Shown one piece after another: positions 1 through 8,817 of a stretch of DNA of 64,000 nt. Origin of the DNA: Bog-756 sp963778165 (GTDB taxonomy: Bacteria; Actinomycetota; Acidimicrobiia; Acidimicrobiales; RAAP-2); NCBI GenBank assembly GCA_963778165.1, contig CAVZTE010000003.1:124001-188000 (forward strand). The letters run 5' to 3'. The translations under genes and the position numbers were made by a program. A model generated the notes under the pieces. That model did not search any database and was not told where the DNA came from. It worked only from the letters and a program-made list of their open reading frames with translations. Every line of letters starts with the position of its first letter. Position 1 is the first letter of the stretch.

Positions 1-299
1 TCCGGCCCGGGGACACCGTCAAAGTCCACGTACGGGTCGTCGAGGGCACCAGGGAGCGGGTCCAGGTGTTCCAGGGCGCGGTGCTCAAGCGCCAGGGGAC
101 CGGCGCCCGCGAGACCTTCACCGTCCGCAAGGTCAGCTTCGGCGTGGGGGTCGAGCGGACCTTCCCGGTCCACTCCCCGGTCATCGACCACACCGAGGTG
201 GTGTCGTTGGGTGATGTGCGCCGGGCCAAGCTCTACTACCTCCGTGACCGGCACGGTAAGGCGGCCAAGATCAAGGAGCGGCGGACTGCCCGCCCTTGA
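1..299 (+). CDS. rplS: 50S ribosomal protein L19 (5' truncated by window)
   Basis: C-terminal ~98 residues of ribosomal protein L19, a 50S subunit protein at the 30S-50S interface. The reading frame is open from base 3 and ends with TGA at 297-299. Visible family hallmarks are the PGDTVKVHVRVVEGTRERVQ strand region, FQGAVLKRQGTG, VRKVSFGVGVERTFPVHSP and the basic tail RAKLYYLRDRHGKAAKIKE. The start lies outside the window. In many actinobacteria rplS is followed by lepB and rnhB before DUF2469. Neither is present here and DUF2469 begins about 100 bp downstream. Confidence 0.97.
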   Translation, partial: RPGDTVKVHVRVVEGTRERVQVFQGAVLKRQGTGARETFTVRKVSFGVGVERTFPVHSPVIDHTEVVSLGDVRRAKLYYLRDRHGKAAKIKERRTARP

Positions 300-403
300 A
301 GCCGTTCGGATGGGTCAACGCGGCGGATTCGTCGCGTTCTCTCTGCGGGGCTGTGCCACACCATGGGTTCTGACCAGGCCGGTGCCGTGGTAGCGGCTGT
401 CCG

Positions 404-698
404 ATGAGCGAAGAGGATCTCGAGCGGTACGAGTCGGAGATCGAGCTGGCCCTGGTGCAGGAGTACCGGGCCGTCCTCCCCTTGTTCGCCTATGTGGTCG
501 AGACCGAGCGGCGGTTCTACCTGGCCAACCAAGTCGACGTGACCGTCCGGTCGGACTCCACGCCGGCCTGCGTCGAGGTGGAGCTCGACCGATGCCTGGG
601 TGTGGGACATGTACCGACCCGCCCGGTTCGTCCCTTCGGTCCGGATCCTGACCTTCCGCGACGTGAACATCGAGCGGCTCCCCGAAAAGGACCTGTGA
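404..698 (+). CDS. DUF2469 family protein, apparent +1 frameshift
   Basis: Small acidic conserved actinobacterial protein of unknown function, normally about 100 aa and encoded beside yraN. Residues 1-62 (MSEEDLERYESEIELALVQE, then the YVVETERRFYLAN region) read from ATG 404. The conserved end (DAWVWDMYRPARFV, then LTFRDVNIERL) reads in the next frame from about 591 and stops at TGA 696-698. Removing one base near 590-593 restores a 97-residue protein. Without the correction the 404 frame runs on into yraN and looks like a 276-aa fusion. The restored stop overlaps the yraN GTG by 4 nt (GTGA), which supports the corrected reading. Either a sequencing insertion or a real lesion. Confidence 0.85.
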
Positions 699-1234
699 AC
701 GGGGGCCCACCGGAGCGAGCCCCTGCCACACCATCGCCCGGTGAGTCCGCACCTGCTGAGGCTGAGCCTCGGGCCGACGCCGGGTCTGGTTCCCGTGGCA
801 CATCCGGGTCGGATCACCGTGGCACAACCGGGTCTGGTTCCCGTGGCGCGTCCGGGTCTGGTTCCCGTGGCACGTCCGGGTCGGATCACCGGCGGGCCCT
901 GGGGGCCAAGGGGGAGTCCCTCGCCGCCCAGTGGTACGAGGACAACGGGTACGAGATCCTCGAACGGAACTGGCGCCGCCGAGAAGGCGAGGTCGATCTC
1001 ATTGTCCGCCGCCAGAAGACCGTGGTGTTCTGCGAGGTCAAGACCAGGTCGAGTGACCGGTTTGGTACGGGTGCCGAGTCGGTGCTGGAGGCCAAACAGC
1101 GGCGGATCAGGCGACTGGCCGCCCGCTGGCTCTCCGAGCTGACCCCGGCCTCGGGCCGGGCCCGGGTGGAGGTCCGCTTCGACGTGGTGTCGGTGACCGC
1201 CGGCCGGGTCGACGTGATCGAGGATGCCTTCTAA
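695..1234 (+). CDS. yraN: YraN/UPF0102 family endonuclease-like protein
   Basis: UPF0102 (YraN) protein with a Holliday-junction-resolvase-like (PD-D/ExK) fold; biochemical role unsettled. The conserved domain starts at RALGAKGESLAAQWYEDNGY, followed by EGEVDLIVRRQKTVVFCEVK, which carries the D and E-x-K positions expected of the nuclease core. GTG 695 is preferred because it overlaps the DUF2469 stop (GTGA coupling). The first ~65 residues are low complexity, rich in Gly, Ser and Thr, and come from a tandem DNA repeat, so a later start is possible. Neighbours comM and dprA place it in the usual actinobacterial DNA-processing cluster. Confidence 0.85.
   Translation: MNGGPPERAPATPSPGESAPAEAEPRADAGSGSRGTSGSDHRGTTGSGSRGASGSGSRGTSGSDHRRALGAKGESLAAQWYEDNGYEILERNWRRREGEVDLIVRRQKTVVFCEVKTRSSDRFGTGAESVLEAKQRRIRRLAARWLSELTPASGRARVEVRFDVVSVTAGRVDVIEDAF
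780..893 (+). repeat. Imperfect ~24-bp tandem repeat inside yraN
   Basis: About four to five degenerate copies of a ~24-bp unit built on TCTGGTTCCCGTGGCACATC and GGATCACCGTGGCACA variants. It encodes a Gly-Ser-Arg-Gly-Thr-Ser linker in front of the YraN domain. The period is a multiple of three, so copy-number change would keep the frame. Confidence 0.8.
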
Positions 1235-1261
1235 GACCCCGGCGGTGTGACACCCCTCACG

Positions 1262-1267
1262 TACTCT
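1262..1267 (+). promoter_or_regulatory. -10-like TACTCT box upstream of comM
   Basis: TACTCT is followed after 7 nt by GTG 1275, the same geometry as the leaderless promoters elsewhere in this window. GTG 1275 is in the comM frame and would add 37 poorly conserved residues. The transcript may instead begin here and be translated from GTG 1386. Confidence 0.45.
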
Positions 1268-1385
1268 GCCGGCGGTGCTTCGAGTGGCGCATGCACCGTC
1301 GTATGGCCGAGCCGCTCCGTCAATCAGCGTTGCCCGGTTCTGCCCCCGTCGGCGGTGCGGGGTGACTGTGCCGATCGGAGGCGCT

Positions 1386-3132
1386 GTGATCGCCGCCATT
1401 CCCTCTGCTGTGCTCATCGGTGTCGACGGACACCGGATATTCGTCGAGGTCCATGTCTCGAACGGACTGCCGGGATTCACGGTGGTGGGTCTGCCCGATG
1501 CCGCCGTGCGCGAGTCCCGCGACCGGGTCAGGGCCGCCCTGCTGTCCAGCGGGCTCTCGTGGCCGCTGCGACGTGTGACGGTCAACTTGGCCCCGTCCGG
1601 AATCCGTAAGAGTGGAGCCGGGCTGGACCTCCCTATCGCCATTGGCCTGCTGGTGGCTTCAGGGGAGTTGGATCCGGAGCGGGTCCGATCGATGGCCTTC
1701 GTGGGCGAGCTCGGGCTGGACGGCTCGCTCCGGGGCGTACCGGGTGTGGTGGTCCTGGCCGAGGCACTCTGTCGCTACCGGCTGGTGGTGCCGACTGAGA
1801 GCGCCAGGGAGGCTGCACTGGCTGGAGCCGAAATTGGGTGTGGGGCTGACGTTGAGTCCCGGTCCGATGCTGAGGTCGAGGTCGGAGGCCGAGGTCGGGG
1901 CGGACATCGGGAGGAGGGCAGAGGCGGTGGCGGATGCCGTCAAGGACGGCGTGAACGGGGTTCGCACAGCCCCCACACTGGCCATCCTGGTCGACCGGCT
2001 CGCCGGCCGCAGGCCGTGGGCCGATTCTGAAGGAGAGGCCGGTACTCCGGGGGACCGTGGCAACGACGGGCAGGAGGATCAGGTCACCCGACGGCTTTCG
2101 GTTGGTGGTGTCGGCGGGGTGGCCGACAGGGGTCGCTCCGGAGTGGGCGGAGTCGGCGGAGTCGGCGGAGGGCTCGATCTGGCCGACATCCGGGGCCAGC
2201 GCTTCGCCCGCCGGGCCTTGGAAGTGGCGGCAGCCGGGGGCCACCACCTGTTGATGGTGGGGCCGCCGGGCTCAGGAAAGACCATGTTGGCTACCCGTTT
2301 GCCCGACCTTCTGCCTCCGCTCGACAGGAACACGGCCCTCGAAGCCACCCGGATCCATTCGGTGGCTGGTCTTTCGCTGCCCGCCAGCGGCCTCATCGAC
2401 CGTCCTCCGATCCGAGCGCCCCATCACGGGACGTCGGCCGTCGCCATGATCGGGGGAGGCACCGCCTGGATGCGACCGGGCGAGATCAGCCTGGCCCATG
2501 GAGGAGTCCTATTTTTGGATGAGCTGGGCGAGTTCTCCACTGTGGTCCTCGACGCGCTCCGTCAGCCGCTCGAGGACGGACGGGTCCAGGTCAGCCGGGC
2601 CCGGGGATCGACCAGCTTCCCGGCTCGGTTCATATTGGCGGCGGCCATGAATCCCTGCCCGTGCGGGGAGGGAGGGGCGCCTGGGGCCTGTCGTTGCAGT
2701 GACACGACCCGCGAGCGATATGCGCGGCGTCTGTCGGCCCCGCTGCTGGACCGGTTCGATATCGCCATCTGGGTGGATCGACCTCAGGCCGACGAACTAC
2801 TCAGTGGAGAACCGGGCGAGACGTCGGCGTCAGTGGCCGACCGGGTGGCCATGGCACGTCAGCGAGCCGCTGAGCGCGGCGTGGCGTCCAACGCCGGCCT
2901 GGCTGGCTCGAGCCTCGAAGCCGTGGCCCCGTTGAATCGCGGTGCATCGGCCATCATCGCCAAACATGTCCGAGCCGGCTCGCTGAGCGCCCGTGGGCTG
3001 CACCGTGTTCACCGGCTGGCACGCACCCTGGCCGACCTCGACAGCGCGGGAGAGCTGATCGAGGAGGCGCATGTGCACGAAGCTCTACTCCTGCGCTGCC
3101 GGCGTGGCCTGCTCTTAGGGCGGGGCCAGTGA
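1386..3132 (+). CDS. comM: ComM/YifB family Mg-chelatase-like AAA+ ATPase, apparent +1 frameshift
   Basis: YifB/ComM is an AAA+ hexameric helicase-type ATPase that promotes branch migration during natural transformation. The N-terminal domain (IGVDGHRIFVEVHVSNGLPG, then PDAAVRESRDRVRAALLSSG) reads from GTG 1386. The ATPase core is in the +1 frame: Walker A GPPGSGKTMLATRLP, Walker B LFLDELGEF, an RAPHHGTS motif, and a Cys cluster NPCPCGEGG...CRC. The switch lies in a repetitive GAGGTC-rich tract at about 1850-1900, and deleting one base gives 581 residues, the usual size. The 1386 start matches the family N-terminus; GTG 1275 is an alternative. The stop overlaps dprA by 4 nt (GTGA), so the two are probably one operon. 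Confidence 0.88.
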
Positions 3133-4508
3133 ATCGGCTGAACCCGGTGGACGCGGCGAGCCCGGTGGACGCGGCGAGCCCGGTGGACGCGGCGAGCCCG
3201 GTGGACGCGGCGAGTCCGGTACTTCGCCTCGGGGAGGAGCAGAGATTTGCCGCCGCACTGGCTGGTCTGGCGGGCATGACGCCGGTGCGGTTGGCCAAGC
3301 TGCTCGATGGGTTCCATTCGCAGGTGGCTTGGGGAGCGGTTCTTGCCGGCACTCATCCGGGCGATCCAAAGCGGAGGTTCGCCGGACCTGCTCGAACTAC
3401 CGATGTGGGTGAGGTGGGGGAGCGTTACGAAGAGGCTGGCGTATTGGTGCTCCTGCCGGATATGGAGGGCTATCCCACCATGCTCATCGGGGACCCAGGG
3501 GCTCCCGCCGTGCTGTTCGCGCTCGGGGACCCGGGCGTCCTCGAAGGCCGGCCCCGGGTGGCGATCGTGGGCACTCGATCACCGACTCACTACGGGCGGC
3601 AGATGGCATCGGAACTGGCCTCGGACTTGGCTGGCGAAGGGGTCACGGTGGTGTCCGGGTTGGCCAGGGGCATCGACGGTGCGGCGCACGCCGGTGTCTT
3701 GCGTCTGCCCTACGCCGACGCAGCTCCACCGGTGGCGGTGGTCGGCACGGGCCTCGACGTGGTGTACCCCTCTTCGAACCGTGAGCTGTGGGAGCTGGTG
3801 GCGTCCACGGGGGCCGTGCTGTCGGAGTCGGCTCTCGGGACCAAGCCACACCCGGGCGTGTTCCCGGCCCGCAATCGAATCATCGCCGCTCTCTCCGACG
3901 TGGTGGTCGTAGTCGAGAGTCACCGCAACGGGGGATCGTTGTACACGGCCGATGCCGCCGCTCGGCGTTCGATACCGGTCTGCGCCGTCCCTGGATCGGT
4001 CAAGAGTCGGGCCTCGGATGGAACCAACGCCCTGTTGGTCGACGGATGCACCCCCGTGCGTGATGCGGCCGATGTGTTGATGGCGGTGTCCCTGGCCCGC
4101 ACCGGAACGGACCACGCCATGAAGAGGTCCGAGCTCGGCGCCATCGAATTTGAGGATGACGACGACATCGACGGTTCAAGCGGTGACGGCATCTGCTCCA
4201 GCGACTCGTCGGGAACGTCAGGTGATGCTGACGAGGTGGATAACAGGGTGGGCTCGCCTACCGCGACTGGTCGGCTTTTGGCGACCGGAGGCGCATCTCG
4301 AAGGAGCCGGGTGGAGTCCGGCCGTTCGAGCCGCAGGTTCACGGCCGAGCAACGGGTGGTGTGGGAAGCAGTCGACGACACTCCGACGTCGTTCGAGACC
4401 ATCCTGCTCCGGACGAACCTCTCCATCGCTGCGGCAGCCCAGGTATGCGGGCAGCTGGTCGAAGAGGGAGCGCTCCTGAGCGGTCCTGGATGGTGGTCAC
4501 GGGTCTAA
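3129..4508 (+). CDS. dprA: DNA-processing protein DprA
   Basis: DprA/Smf loads RecA onto incoming single-stranded DNA during transformation. The Rossmann-like core is clear: VAIVGTRSPTHYGRQMA, VVSGLARGIDGAAHAG, VVGTGLDVVYPSSNREL, FPARNRIIAALSD, VVVVESHRNGGSLYTADAA, then VPGSVKSRASDGTNALL. A C-terminal winged-helix segment follows a ~70-residue acidic, low-complexity linker. GTG 3129 overlaps the comM stop. The N-terminus carries four PVDAAS repeats from an 18-bp tandem repeat. At 459 aa it is longer than typical (~370-390), because of the repeats and linker. Confidence 0.95.
   Translation: MNRLNPVDAASPVDAASPVDAASPVDAASPVLRLGEEQRFAAALAGLAGMTPVRLAKLLDGFHSQVAWGAVLAGTHPGDPKRRFAGPARTTDVGEVGERYEEAGVLVLLPDMEGYPTMLIGDPGAPAVLFALGDPGVLEGRPRVAIVGTRSPTHYGRQMASELASDLAGEGVTVVSGLARGIDGAAHAGVLRLPYADAAPPVAVVGTGLDVVYPSSNRELWELVASTGAVLSESALGTKPHPGVFPARNRIIAALSDVVVVVESHRNGGSLYTADAAARRSIPVCAVPGSVKSRASDGTNALLVDGCTPVRDAADVLMAVSLARTGTDHAMKRSELGAIEFEDDDDIDGSSGDGICSSDSSGTSGDADEVDNRVGSPTATGRLLATGGASRRSRVESGRSSRRFTAEQRVVWEAVDDTPTSFETILLRTNLSIAAAAQVCGQLVEEGALLSGPGWWSRV
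3144..3215 (+). repeat. 18-bp tandem repeat x4 at dprA 5' end
   Basis: Four near-perfect copies of CCGGTGGACGCGGCGAGC (last copy with one change) encode PVDAAS four times right after the dprA start. The repeat precedes the conserved domain, so it is probably a non-essential, slippage-prone leader. Confidence 0.95.
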
Positions 4509-4585
4509 GGGTCAACGGCTAAGGGTCAACGACAAGCGCCGCGGCCGGCAATCAGCTCTGTCCTCCTGCGCCAGTTGCCTAGAGG

Positions 4586-5155
4586 TCAGGCCGCGGGGTA
4601 GCTCCCCTCCTGCCAGCCGATGCTGGAGGTCGAGACAGGTCCCGCCGTGGGCGCCGAAGCCAGGGCCGGAGCAGTGCAACTGGGCTGACCGGTCTGGGCT
4701 CCGTACCAGGTGTCGGATCCGGACGACTTCCAAGCCAACCAGCAGGTGCCTCCCGTCGAACGGACGGCGAGCGTGACGCTGCCCCCTCCGACAGTCCCAT
4801 CTCCTGCGACCACGGCCATGCTGATTGTGGAGGCGTTGGTCGATGGACCGGATACAAAGGTGATGGACGGGTTGGACGCCGACAGGGTGGACGGCTGCAG
4901 CGACCCGTAGCCACCGGCACTGGCCGCCGAGCTCGTCACTGTCGTCAGGCCGATGGAGAGCGTCTGCTGAGCCTGCAAAGACGTGGCCTCGGCCACTCCA
5001 GGTGCGTTGGAGACGCCCGAGTCGCCTGCGCCACCGGTCGACCCATTGGAGCCCAAGGTGGTGCCCAGAAGGATTGCCGTAAGGACAGCTGTGGCCAGCA
5101 AGCCCAGCACAGTTGCGATCATGGAGAATCCGACATCACCACGGGCAGGTGGCAT
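4586..5155 (-). CDS. Prepilin-like secreted/pilin protein
   Basis: Short basic leader (MPPARGDVG) followed by FSMIATVLGLLATAVLTAIL, which resembles a type IV prepilin: cleavage between Gly and Phe, then a hydrophobic helix. The mature part is Ser/Thr/Gly rich with one Cys pair near the C-terminus (GGTCWLAW and QPSCTAPA). The usual Glu at mature position 5 is absent. Met at 5155 gives a typical short prepilin leader; Met 5215 in the same frame would add 20 residues. No pilus assembly genes lie next to it, so it may be an orphan pseudopilin. Function is inferred only from the N-terminal signature. Confidence 0.65.
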   Translation of the reverse strand: MPPARGDVGFSMIATVLGLLATAVLTAILLGTTLGSNGSTGGAGDSGVSNAPGVAEATSLQAQQTLSIGLTTVTSSAASAGGYGSLQPSTLSASNPSITFVSGPSTNASTISMAVVAGDGTVGGGSVTLAVRSTGGTCWLAWKSSGSDTWYGAQTGQPSCTAPALASAPTAGPVSTSSIGWQEGSYPAA

Positions 5156-5420
5156 GGGCCCTGTCGGCTGCCGGAGACGGTGCGACTGGTGTGAATGGCT
5201 GAGTGAGCTGGCCATAGTCGACCGCGCCTGGCGGCCACCCTCCCGTCGACAAAGAAGCGGTGCCTAGTTGCACCTCATCTCTTTTCGACACCACTGGCCA
5301 CGCGCTTGAGTCTCAGTCGTTGGCCCGCAACCACCGATGGCAAGCTCGTCGATGAGCCCCAACGGTCTGGCCGGCCTATCCGGGCTGGCTCCTACCTGCA
5401 GGTGGAAGGGCCAGGATGCA

Positions 5421-5822
5421 TCAGTCCTGTGCCTGCATCACCACGTTGTCGGCGTGAACGGTGTACTTCACCCGTACCTCTCCCGGCTGGCGCATCGGAT
5501 AGGTGTCTACGCCGAGGTACTTTTTCGCCAACGAGTCAATGTGGGCGTCTGCGCCATCCTCGGTGCCCTCGACCGAACCCCGCACCACAACCACGTTGTA
5601 GGGGTCATCCGGATCGACGACCGAAACGGCAACTGACGGGTTCTTCTCGAGGTTGGCGTACTTAGCTCGTCCTTTGGCCGTGTTGAACACCAGCTCGTCG
5701 CCTTCGAGGTCGATCCAGACCGGCGTGAGCTGGGGATGGCCTTCGTGGTCAACGGTCGCCACATTGGCGATGATGGGTCGCTCTACGAGAGCCTTGGCCT
5801 TGTTGCTTAGGGATGTCGCCAT
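5421..5822 (-). CDS. PPOX class F420-dependent oxidoreductase
   Basis: Split-barrel flavin/F420-binding protein of the pyridoxamine 5'-phosphate oxidase-like superfamily, 133 aa, a normal family length. Family features are the opening IIANVATVDHEGHPQLTPVW, the FNTAKGRAKYANLEKNPSVA segment and the VVVRGSVEGTEDGADAHID strand. Actinobacterial members reduce quinones or small substrates with F420H2; the substrate here is unknown. ATG 5822 is preceded by a good AGGAGG-type site (GGAGGCTCCC on the minus strand). It stands alone, divergent from the HNH gene. Confidence 0.9.
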   Translation of the reverse strand: MATSLSNKAKALVERPIIANVATVDHEGHPQLTPVWIDLEGDELVFNTAKGRAKYANLEKNPSVAVSVVDPDDPYNVVVVRGSVEGTEDGADAHIDSLAKKYLGVDTYPMRQPGEVRVKYTVHADNVVMQAQD

Positions 5823-5959
5823 GGGAGCCTCCTCTGGGTCACAGGGGTCTGGGTGGGTGGGCTGGATGTCGTACCGGATCAGGTCCTCGTGTCAACTTAC
5901 CAATCGTCGGGCCCGCTGCGGTTTGAGGCGCTGTTACACCCTCCTGTCAGGATGCATCC

Positions 5960-6073
5960 ATGGTCATCGTGAACCGGACGACGAGGAGGGCGACAGCGTC
6001 ACACCCGTCGCCGACCCCGCTGTTCGACACGCCCCCGGACGCGGGTGGCTCCTCGTCTCCGGTGCATTTGTGA
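5960..6073 (+). CDS. Possible leader ORF overlapping the DUF222 gene start
   Basis: ATG 5960 opens a 37-codon basic, Thr/Pro/Ser-rich frame that stops at TGA 6071-6073, overlapping GTG 6070 of the next gene (GTGA). It has no recognisable homology. It may be a leader peptide used for coupling, or the true N-terminus of the DUF222 protein in a different frame, or chance. Confidence 0.25.
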   Translation: MVIVNRTTRRATASHPSPTPLFDTPPDAGGSSSPVHL

Positions 6074-7686
6074 ATGGATCCGAAGATGGATCTCCCGATG
6101 GCGATGCCGGCCTCGGGGCCCGGGTGGATTCGGTCGTGGCCCAGCTGGCCGCGGTGGTGGACGAACTCGATCCGGCCCGGCTGACCGGGGCCGACTCGAA
6201 GGTGCTCTACGCCTCGTTGGTGGCCGTCGAGCGACTGACCAATGCGGGCAAGACCTTGCTGGCCCCCCGGATCGAGGCCTCGGGGATCTGGCGGGACGAG
6301 GGCTACCGCAGCGCCCCCGAGATGCTGGGCCAGGTGGAAGGGGTCCCCACCGGCAAGGCCCGGGACACCCTGTCCAACGGACGGCGGCTCCTGAGCCTGC
6401 CCGGCACCGAGGAGGCCCTGCGCAAAGGGGACCTGTCGGCCCCCAAGGTCACCGAGCTGACCGAGGCCGGGGTGCTCGACCCCGGGCGGGAGACCGAGCT
6501 GTTGTCCGGGGCGGCCGAGGCCGCCTTAGGCGACGTCCGGGAGCGGTGCCGTAGGTCCCGGGCCTCGTCGGCCGGGGCCGACCCCATCGCCGCCCTCCGG
6601 CGGATCCGGGCCCGGCGCCACTTCTCGTCGTGGACCGACGCCGAGGGGGCCTTTTGCTACCAGGGCAGCGACACCGCCGACCGGGGGGCCAAGATCCTCT
6701 CCCAGCTGGGCGTGGTGGCCACCCGCCTGCGCACGGCCCGACGGTCCCAGCCCGACTACGAGGGCGAGCCCGAAGGGGCGGTCCGGGCCGATGCCTTCTT
6801 CGCCCTGATCACCCAACGCCATCCCGACACCGACCAGCCCCTGGCCCCTCGCCCCGGCGCTCCGGCCACACGTCGGCCGGCCCGGGGCAGGGCCAAGGCC
6901 AAGGCCGGCACCGGGACCAGGGCCGGGACCCCGAAGGTCCCACCACCCGGGCCTCCCCTGCTGGTCGATCCCGACCACGACCCGGACCTCGACCCACCCG
7001 ACGCCGACCTGTCGCCAGAACCAGGAATACCCACCGACACCGCCGACACCGCCGACACCGGCACCGACCAGCCCTCGGAGGACTCCCTCACCCTCATCGA
7101 CCGCCCCCCGACCTGCTCGGTGGTGATCCGGGTGGACGCCGACGCCCTGGAACGGGGCTACACCGAACCGGGCGAGATCTGCGAGATCGACAACCAGGGA
7201 CCCATCCCGGTGGCCCTGGCCCGCCAGATGGCCGTCGACTCCTTCCGCCGCTACGTCTTCCACCAGGCCGGGGACATCCGGGCCGTCTCCCACAGGGGTC
7301 GGACCATCAACCAGGTCCTGCGCACGGCCCTGGTCTTCCGGGACACCACCTGTGTGGTGCCGGGCTGCCGGGTCTCTTGGGCCCTGGAGATCGACCACGT
7401 CGTCCCGGTGGCCGAGGACGGGCCCACCGAACTCGACAATCTGGCCCTGCTCTGCGAGCACCACCACTCCTTGAAGACCTTCGACGGGTGGACCCTCACC
7501 CGGCGGGGTCTGGACCGGAAGGGCCGGATCGAGTGGGCGTTCTCCCCACCCGCACCCTTCGGACAAGAGCCGGGCCTCGGCATCGACACCCCCGAGGCCA
7601 ACGAGCAGTGGCACAACCAACAACGAGAACAAGAGGCGAAAGAGCGCGAGCGGCAGAGCCGGGGGCTGGATCCGAAGAAGGAGTGA
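6070..7686 (+). CDS. DUF222 / 13E12-type HNH endonuclease
   Basis: Actinobacterial DUF222 protein with C-terminal HNH nuclease domain. Residues ~20-330 form the helical DUF222 region (LVAVERLTNAGKTLLAPRIE and ARDTLSNGRRLLSLPGTEEA). An acidic Pro/Asp-rich linker follows, with a short Asp-Thr-Ala repeat. The HNH motif near the C-terminus reads CVVPGCRVSWALEIDHVVPV, then ELDNLALLCEHHH, giving paired Cys and the catalytic His. The open frame extends upstream to 5653, but only from about 6070 does it look like the family, so GTG 6070 is a tentative start. These proteins are often multicopy; target unknown. Confidence 0.85.
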   Translation: MNGSEDGSPDGDAGLGARVDSVVAQLAAVVDELDPARLTGADSKVLYASLVAVERLTNAGKTLLAPRIEASGIWRDEGYRSAPEMLGQVEGVPTGKARDTLSNGRRLLSLPGTEEALRKGDLSAPKVTELTEAGVLDPGRETELLSGAAEAALGDVRERCRRSRASSAGADPIAALRRIRARRHFSSWTDAEGAFCYQGSDTADRGAKILSQLGVVATRLRTARRSQPDYEGEPEGAVRADAFFALITQRHPDTDQPLAPRPGAPATRRPARGRAKAKAGTGTRAGTPKVPPPGPPLLVDPDHDPDLDPPDADLSPEPGIPTDTADTADTGTDQPSEDSLTLIDRPPTCSVVIRVDADALERGYTEPGEICEIDNQGPIPVALARQMAVDSFRRYVFHQAGDIRAVSHRGRTINQVLRTALVFRDTTCVVPGCRVSWALEIDHVVPVAEDGPTELDNLALLCEHHHSLKTFDGWTLTRRGLDRKGRIEWAFSPPAPFGQEPGLGIDTPEANEQWHNQQREQEAKERERQSRGLDPKKE

Positions 7687-7729
7687 GGCGCGGTTCGATC
7701 AGCCTTCTTTGGCTTCGGCCCACGATCCC

Positions 7730-7763
7730 GCTTTGGAACACGGACGGAGATCAAGGCCGACAC
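7730..7763 (+). repeat. nfo-like sequence fragment
   Basis: About 34 bp beginning GCTTTGGAACACGG and continuing CGGAGATCAAGGCCGA nearly matches nfo codons at 8863-8897 (GCTTTGGAACACGG, then CGGAAATCAAAGCCGA). It sits just past the DUF222 stop, on the other side of the sulfotransferase gene. Reads as a small duplicated scrap of nfo. Confidence 0.6.
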
Positions 7764-7784
7764 GGTCTGCTCGGACGCTCTGCC

Positions 7785-8621
7785 TCATACCTCGAGCGAC
7801 GTGGGTTGACGCCATGAGGCGAGGTCCCGCCCAACCAGTTCCTCGACAATCTGGATATCGGGCTCGAGATGTTCGAGCACCCGATCGCGCAGCTGAGGAT
7901 CCCACTCCGCCACTTCACGGGTGGGGGCGGCGTTGTGCCTCGTCTCGACGTTGGGACGGAATGTGGGATCGACGCCGATGAAGCCATACAGGTCGGACAT
8001 GATCTCCATCGGAGCTGATTCGAAATCTTCATAGAGATGGATCCGGAGCTGATCCCGCCGGAACAACTCCAGATACCGGTTCAGCGCCCGCCCGTAGAAG
8101 CCGAGGTGAAGATAGATATGCCAATCCGAGCCGTCTGAGCTACGACCGTCGAACCGATCCAGTTCGGACTCGATGGCCTCGGAAAAGGTCATGGTCTCCA
8201 TGCCGAGGCGCCGGTGCATCTGGAAGGCGGAGTAGGCCCGATCGAACGGGTTGCGCAGCATGGCCACCAGGCGGACGTCTGGCAGCTGGGCATGGATGCG
8301 AGCCGGCACCGTGGGATTGCAGAGGTAGCCGGTCGATGCCTCGCCGATGGCCAGCGATCCTCGCCCGGGCTCGAATAGCTTCACGTACTCCGCCCAGGTC
8401 TTCACGAGGTCGGAGCGGAACGCCTCGTCCGGGCGACCTTCAGGGACGGGAGCGTTCGAAAAGTACATCGGCTCCTTGTTCCGGCTCATGAACACGTCAG
8501 GGTGTTGATCGAGGTACTGCCACAGCGAGGTCGTTCCGCCCTTGTTCGCCCCGATCACGATGAACGTCGGTACAGCCGTCGCCGGGCTTCGGTGACGACG
8601 CCGAAAGCGAGCCCAGTCCAT
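7785..8621 (-). CDS. PAPS-dependent sulfotransferase domain protein
   Basis: 278-aa cytosolic-type sulfotransferase that transfers sulfate from PAPS. The 5'-phosphosulfate loop is FIVIGANKGGTTSLWQYL (residues ~17-34) and the 3'-phosphate site is LRNPFDRAYSAFQMH; a YEDFESAP strand and the usual C-terminal region follow. The open frame extends upstream to 8912, but homology begins at MDWARFRRRH, so ATG 8621 is chosen. Acceptor substrate unknown. Base composition appears AT-richer than the neighbours and the gene is flanked by an nfo-like scrap, so acquisition by transfer is plausible. Confidence 0.88.
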   Translation of the reverse strand: MDWARFRRRHRSPATAVPTFIVIGANKGGTTSLWQYLDQHPDVFMSRNKEPMYFSNAPVPEGRPDEAFRSDLVKTWAEYVKLFEPGRGSLAIGEASTGYLCNPTVPARIHAQLPDVRLVAMLRNPFDRAYSAFQMHRRLGMETMTFSEAIESELDRFDGRSSDGSDWHIYLHLGFYGRALNRYLELFRRDQLRIHLYEDFESAPMEIMSDLYGFIGVDPTFRPNVETRHNAAPTREVAEWDPQLRDRVLEHLEPDIQIVEELVGRDLASWRQPTSLEV

Positions 8622-8804
8622 CTCGTCGGTGATCCCTCGTTGCGAGCCGTGCCGACACAAGCCGTGCGGACACACGTTTTTATCACACCGGTCGCGCCAC
8701 CGACCGCCCTGGTCCAGCAACCGAAGTGCGTCTGAAGGCGGGGCTACCACCCTCGGGGCGGTGGCTCGAGGGCCCGGGCCGGACGGCTCCGAAGACCGCC
8801 CTGG

Positions 8805-8810
8805 TACGGT
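8805..8810 (+). promoter_or_regulatory. -10 box TACGGT of leaderless nfo
   Basis: TACGGT ends 7 nt before ATG 8818. With no Shine-Dalgarno sequence in the gap, the mRNA probably starts at or next to the start codon. Confidence 0.65.
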
Positions 8811-8817
8811 GCTTCGC

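Noticed and set aside
236..1642. 468-aa minus-strand frame across rplS, DUF2469, yraN and comM
   Set aside because: It spans several real genes on the other strand and is low complexity in the repeat region.
6526..7632. 368-aa minus-strand frame opposite the DUF222 gene
   Set aside because: Antisense shadow of the HNH gene, Gly/Val-rich with no recognisable motif.
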